DNA of 64,000 nucleotides from Branchiostoma lanceolatum (Eukaryota > Chordata > Leptocardii > Amphioxiformes > Branchiostomatidae). Every line of letters starts with the position of its first letter. Within the stretch, counting starts at the first letter, position 1. Below the pieces are notes generated by a model that did not search any database, was not told the origin of the DNA, and worked only from the letters and a program-made list of their open reading frames with translations. Where the stretch lies: assembly GCF_035083965.1 (NCBI RefSeq), contig NC_089738.1, forward strand, positions 15,836,734-15,900,733, read 5' to 3'. The position numbers were made by a program, and so were the translations under genes. Below are positions 59,703 through 64,000 of this stretch, one piece after another.

Positions 59703-62666
59703 TTACCTTCTGCCCATAGTGAATCCCCATTTTGAGTCGACTTCGTTCCCCGGAAACGCCCGACAGCACTTCTTGCACATCGGTCGGTTGTCGAGCTCGT
59801 AGAACTTTTGACTGCAGAACAAGCAAAATGATAGGTATATAAGTACTATTCAATTTGCTTAAAGACAATCTGTATAAATACACAAACATATACATCAACT
59901 GCATGGCGTTGCATTGCATATCCATTGACAGAGACGGGGGACGTCATAAACTTCCTGCAATTCGTTATGGCTTGCTCACCAAATCACGTTTATTTTCTGC
60001 ATAAAGCGACATAAAAAGGGGTGTATTATTATTGATTTCTTGCGTTTTCACCATCACATGTGCACAAAGTACGAGTCGTATCCACTTAGTAGATTATAAT
60101 TCCTGTGTTAACTTGATAATGTATACATGTATCTGTAAACTATTCTTTTGTTGTGACCTGTACTTAACGCAGTAGGCATATAAGTATAAAAAAGTATTCA
60201 CTCCTGAAGCTAAAATGCTCTATAATGCACATAGAATGACGGTAGCTAGCATGTGAATGCTCATCAATTGAGAACTTACCCTCGCTTGAATCTGCGATGG
60301 CAGCAACAGCAGGCAAAATGTCCCTCGTGGAACACCTTGTTGAAAGCACCAACGACTAGAAAAAAACAGAAGATATTTCAAATAAGTTATAAAGATTTCT
60401 TCATGTCACTTCATCCACTTCACCTCATAAAATTACCAGAAGTGTCCGAGTGGGAGTAGTTGGAGGGATCACGGTGTCCCCGCACACATCTTATACTGTC
60501 AAATGAGTTATTAAGGTTTCTCTATGTTAAGGTACGTCATCCACTTCACTCAAATTACAAGAATTGTCCGAATGAGAGTAGTTGGTGGGATCACGGTGTC
60601 CCCGCGTACGGCTTATACCAGAAGAATTAATTGGAGTAACATTGGTTTTGACCATACTGTAGAAACAACATTTGCAACATCTGGTAATAGAATCGAGCAC
60701 ATTCGATGACAATGACTGTATATCATGCCGTAATGTTGATATCAGCGCCCTTACCTTGTCCTCTGATGGGTTTGTTGCAGTAGAAGCACATGAACACATT
60801 TTCACCTTCCTGTAATAAACACACAAAGTATCTGAAAGTCACTAATTACATAAACATAATCACTGGACACTTAGTGGCATGCTCAAGCTGACATACAATG
60901 ATACCAATGGTAGAGTCGGAAAGTAGACTTATTAAGTGGATCATCCTTTGCGTTGGGGTATGTGCATATGGTATTCTACAAAATTCATTACGCATTTAAC
61001 AATACATGTACCATGAGATGGACACACTTTTTGTCAAAGGGGGTAATATAATCAAGATACACCAGGGTCATACACCCATCTCTAAGTAGACATAGAGGAC
61101 ACCACAAACTAACTACTACATTTCATCCATTACTTACTTAATCTATTGTCAATTTGCATAAAGTGACGTCATATACTTAATGGATTCACTCTTCAACAAA
61201 GCCTTTGGACATCTGGGTAAGTCCGACTTTTTGTGTTGGAAATTACACTCTTTAAAGTTCCTTCTTCATAATGATTTCTTCCAACACAGATACACTTTAA
61301 GCTTATATCATGGGATAACGGCCTTACCACTTGTCTAGTTGGACGAACCATCTCCATTGTGAACCCAGACGTGTTGGAGCTCATGGAGAATGGGGTATGT
61401 GGTGTAACCTCGCCTCCCCAGGTATAATGGGTGGACGTTGACACTGCAAAAGACATTGGCATTGTTTTAAAGCTGTAGAGACACAATACACCATCTTAAA
61501 CGATAACAGAAAAATATATTTGTGACATTAGGTTTGAATGAACAGGGGTAATGGAAAGTAGAAGCAGCAGTAACTACAATATGCTAATGAAAAGTAGTGG
61601 ATGTTGACACTGCAAAAGATATTGACACTGTTTCAGAGATGCAGAAACACAACACATCATTTTAAACAACTGAAGAACATGTTTCTTGATGATAACTGTT
61701 TCAGTAGTTTTGAATACAGTATAATGTTTGTTTTGTGTAATTGGTCATGGAAAGTTGAAGTAGTAGTCTCGACTATATGAAATTGGATGTATCAGTGCCG
61801 ATGAAATTCCGCGAGGATTACTTGTGCTTTAGCACATTCCGTGCGGTGCAATTGCAGCCAGAATATTGGCAGAGATAGAATGCTTACTATATATAAAAGG
61901 TCGCAATAAGGCTTTATAAGAAATTGATAAGAAGTGAGGGTGTTCTTACTAGCGCTGCCGGGTGTCCCAGGAGTTGGTGGAGGCATGTATTGCATCCTTG
62001 ATTGGGACATTTGGGAGGTTCCCATCCTAAATGAAAGACATAAACATTTTAGTAGTGACATAGATTGGTTACCTCGTCTAGATTATCCATATGGAAATAA
62101 AAATCCAATTACAATTTCGATCTATCAATTTCTAAATCGGACAGAAGTCACCATGTCAATGTTAAACAGAGGTACGATAAATCATCTCAGCAGATATATT
62201 CGTATTTAGATACTCACTCAACTTTCCTGACAGATACGGAGGGACTTGTTGGGGCTGTAGGAATAGATAATTCAACCTGATATAACTCTGCATGGAAGTT
62301 TCACATACAAAAAAGCAATAAATCTGCAATCAATGTTTGAAACCATCATAGATATTGGAAATGTTTTGTAAATGTTGTTGCTTTTAAATGTTCTTCTTCT
62401 TCAGATTTCGTGCACAACTTCAACTCCCTGTCCGCCACCCTACAGCTGGTACTGTAGGTGTTGCCAGTGCTGGAAATACGGTCTTATACTGCGAATACAA
62501 GTTGTGACTTACCCGTAGGTGGCAGAGAATGTTATTCTCTAATAGGACCCATTAAACCACAGCCATCGCTGTAGGGCTGATTTGAATTAGGGTTTTACCA
62601 TGGTCAATATTGAGACTACATAGAGTGATAATACTCACTTGAAGGTTCTGGACTTCGCGACGACAT
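59703..62666 (-). CDS. LIM-E: small Ser/Thr-Pro-rich protein with one PINCH-like LIM domain
   Basis: Exons 62639-62666 (continuing to an acceptor at 62679), 62218-62254, 61950-62026, 61328-61443, 60755-60809, 60280-60355 and 59703-59811 sum to 498 nt from the ATG at 62666: 165 residues. An upstream exon, coding or leader, must exist because 62679 follows an AG acceptor and the frame is open to it. The N-terminal half is low-complexity (SSRSPEPSTPTSPSVSV, MPPPTPGTPG). The LIM domain reads CFYC, EGHFACCCC, YELDNRPMCKKC, with all ligands, and ends in a short tail WGFTMGRR. LIM exon lengths 55 and 76 nt equal those of LIM-C. It is the smallest member and could be the least elaborated form of the family. 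Function is unknown; protein binding is inferred. Confidence 0.72.
60425..60625. repeat. Intronic tandem duplication, period about 120 bp
   Basis: Two copies share 'tcatccacttcac', 'gtccga(g/a)tg', 'gagtagttgg', 'gggatcacggtgtccccgc' and 'cttatac'. They sit in the LIM-E intron between exons 60280-60355 and 60755-60809. Confidence 0.8.
61125..61250. repeat. Dispersed repeat related to the copy pair at 875-1545
   Basis: It shares 'tttgcataaagtgacgtcat'-like sequence, 'atggattcactcttcaacaaag' in diverged form and 'tgtgttggaaat' with the sulfotransferase intron repeat about 60 kb away. It is intronic in LIM-E. Confidence 0.45.
61430..61785. repeat. Tandem duplication next to a LIM-E exon, period about 165 bp
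   Basis: Two copies share 'gtgga(c/t)gttgacactgcaaa', 'aga(c/t)attg', 'gagacacaa/gaaacacaa' and 'catggaaag'-like blocks. The left copy overlaps the acceptor of exon 61328-61443; the right copy carries a decoy acceptor but no coding continuation. Confidence 0.65.
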
Positions 62667-62679
62667 GGTCCGAACTTTC

Positions 62680-64000
62680 CTACAGGGTGAAGACAAAAAC
62701 TAGTATTTATTTTCTGATTATCAGTGAAATAGAGAAGTCCACACAGAAGACCAAGACCACTCCCGACGCCTGTACTAACTAGCATTGCAATAGTGCCAAT
62801 GTATGAAGTATGCCTTTGAAGGTACGGCAAAAACTGCTTCTACTTTGACAAGAAAGAAAATATGAGAAAGATGCCAACGAGGAAGAGGAGATCATCTCTG
62901 TTGTCCACAGAGCAGACCAGCGGGTATTCATTGATGATGTAATTATAAAGGAAACGTCCATCAAAGCTCACCAATGCCTACTGATCATAGGTATCATGTA
63001 TTTCTCTACTGAACCTTAAAAGTAGCTGTTTTTACCAGTCTCTATGCTACTAGCCATACTAATCCCAACACTACTGCCACTGCTGGGAAGACCCTTCACT
63101 GCACCATCTTTAACTAGCAGTAGATGTGAGCTTCTAAACGAGAACCAAATTTGGACGGATGAATGTCATCTAGATTGTGTCACAAGAACAACATTTCCCT
63201 TTCCTTTCGAAATGCAAGTTTCTACAAAAAGGGATGAAAAATGCTACCAAAAGTGTAATGCTGTCTCATTCATCTAAATCACATGGCTAGTTCTGCAAGG
63301 TGGCTAATCATGTAAACTTAGCTGTGCCCTAGTGTCATCCTAACCTAGACTTAAAATCTGTCCACATTAGTAATGGGGATCACATAAATGATGTCACTGT
63401 TGGCTCTATACTACATGAATTGCTATGAATTTTTCTTAGTATTGACTTGTAGGCATGTATTATCTATTGTATAGGGAATACAGCAGAGCGAGATATTGGA
63501 GAGATTGGTTGTGGAAGGGAAGGGACATCTAACAACAGTCAACATGAAACAGAGATGGATAACGACGGCATGATGATGACTGCGTAAGTACTAGATACAT
63601 TTACCCTTTTTGTGGATAAGATAACACTGGCTGTCTCACTGCGCTTTATATGAATAGATGGTTAGTTAGTAAGATAGTATGATGACGTGTTTATGCAATG
63701 GTTTCCAATAGATACCATTTTGTGTTACTGTGGGAAACAAGCAGACACAGGACAGTATACTGGCAGGAGCTAAATAATGTGTATATTTGTTCTGGAGGTT
63801 CAGGATCTCTAATATAGGTAAAAGATGTTATGTTCCATGGGAAAGATGTGCTGGGTAAAGGTTACTATCACTTTGGTAGTAACATGGTATAAGTGCATGG
63901 ATGGAAGTTGCGCGCGTGAGCAGCTACGAGCGTTCTGCAAACGATATGCCATAGCTCTAAGCTACCACCGACGGGCACCAAAAATAGGACATAATAAGAA
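62680..64000. other. Right edge: unresolved, possibly start of another gene
   Basis: The upstream exon(s) of LIM-E should be here or beyond the edge, but none was recognised. A possible plus-strand exon is listed separately. Nothing else is supported. Confidence 0.35.
63475..63583 (+). CDS. Possible plus-strand internal exon of an unidentified gene
   Basis: An acceptor (tattgtatag) is followed by 109 bases open in the frame NTAERDIGEIGCGREG, TSNNSQHETEMDNDGMMMTA, then donor GTAAGT. The stretch is acidic and Asn/Met-rich with no recognised domain. It would be the only plus-strand coding sequence here and may be chance. Confidence 0.25.

Overview
The window is animal nuclear DNA: multi-exon genes with short coding exons, GT-AG introns, intronic microsatellites, SINE- and MITE-like repeats, and a tRNA gene inside an intron. 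Several dispersed repeats and the overall style look like amphioxus (Branchiostoma, Cephalochordata). That assignment rests on memory of such sequence, not on a search, and is moderate in confidence. Every gene I could model is on the minus strand, so each reads from high to low coordinates.

Layout. (1) 1-7014: a galactose-3-O-sulfotransferase-like Golgi enzyme, seven exons, with its C terminus beyond the left edge. (2) 9674-62666: five consecutive minus-strand genes, here called LIM-A to LIM-E, each ending in a LIM zinc-binding domain that resembles the C-terminal LIM domains of PINCH (LIMS) proteins. LIM-A (9674-21698, about 2,125 residues) has a coiled-coil start, a huge Pro/Thr/Lys/Ala/Asp/Glu repeat exon, an orphan half-LIM finger, one LIM domain with two alternative 79-nt exons, and a Pro-Gly-Ser-Pro-Gly-Arg repeat tail. 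LIM-B (26140-39558, about 2,300-2,400 residues) has two giant disordered exons, a half-LIM finger and two LIM domains. LIM-C (41313-43573) and LIM-D (46898-51612) share an N-terminal Asp-Glu-His helix motif and carry one and two LIM domains. LIM-E (59703-62666) is a small one-LIM protein of at least 165 residues. A tRNA-Leu(CAG) gene lies in a LIM-B intron.

The exon models were checked by reading phase. The summed coding lengths of LIM-A, -C, -D and -E, and of LIM-B from its large exon onward, are exact multiples of three and end at a stop codon. Exon lengths in the LIM region recur between genes (55, 99, 49 and 76 nt, or 79 in LIM-A), which argues that the cluster arose by tandem duplication of one PINCH-like ancestor followed by addition of unrelated low-complexity N termini.

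How they work together is inference. PINCH LIM domains are protein-interaction modules of integrin adhesion and the actin cytoskeleton, so these proteins may be scaffolds in which a conserved LIM head is attached to disordered spacers of very different lengths. The sulfotransferase is unrelated in function.

The region also shows many local tandem duplications of about 90-500 bp in introns and gene ends. Some catch pieces of exons, and one probably produced the mutually exclusive LIM exons.
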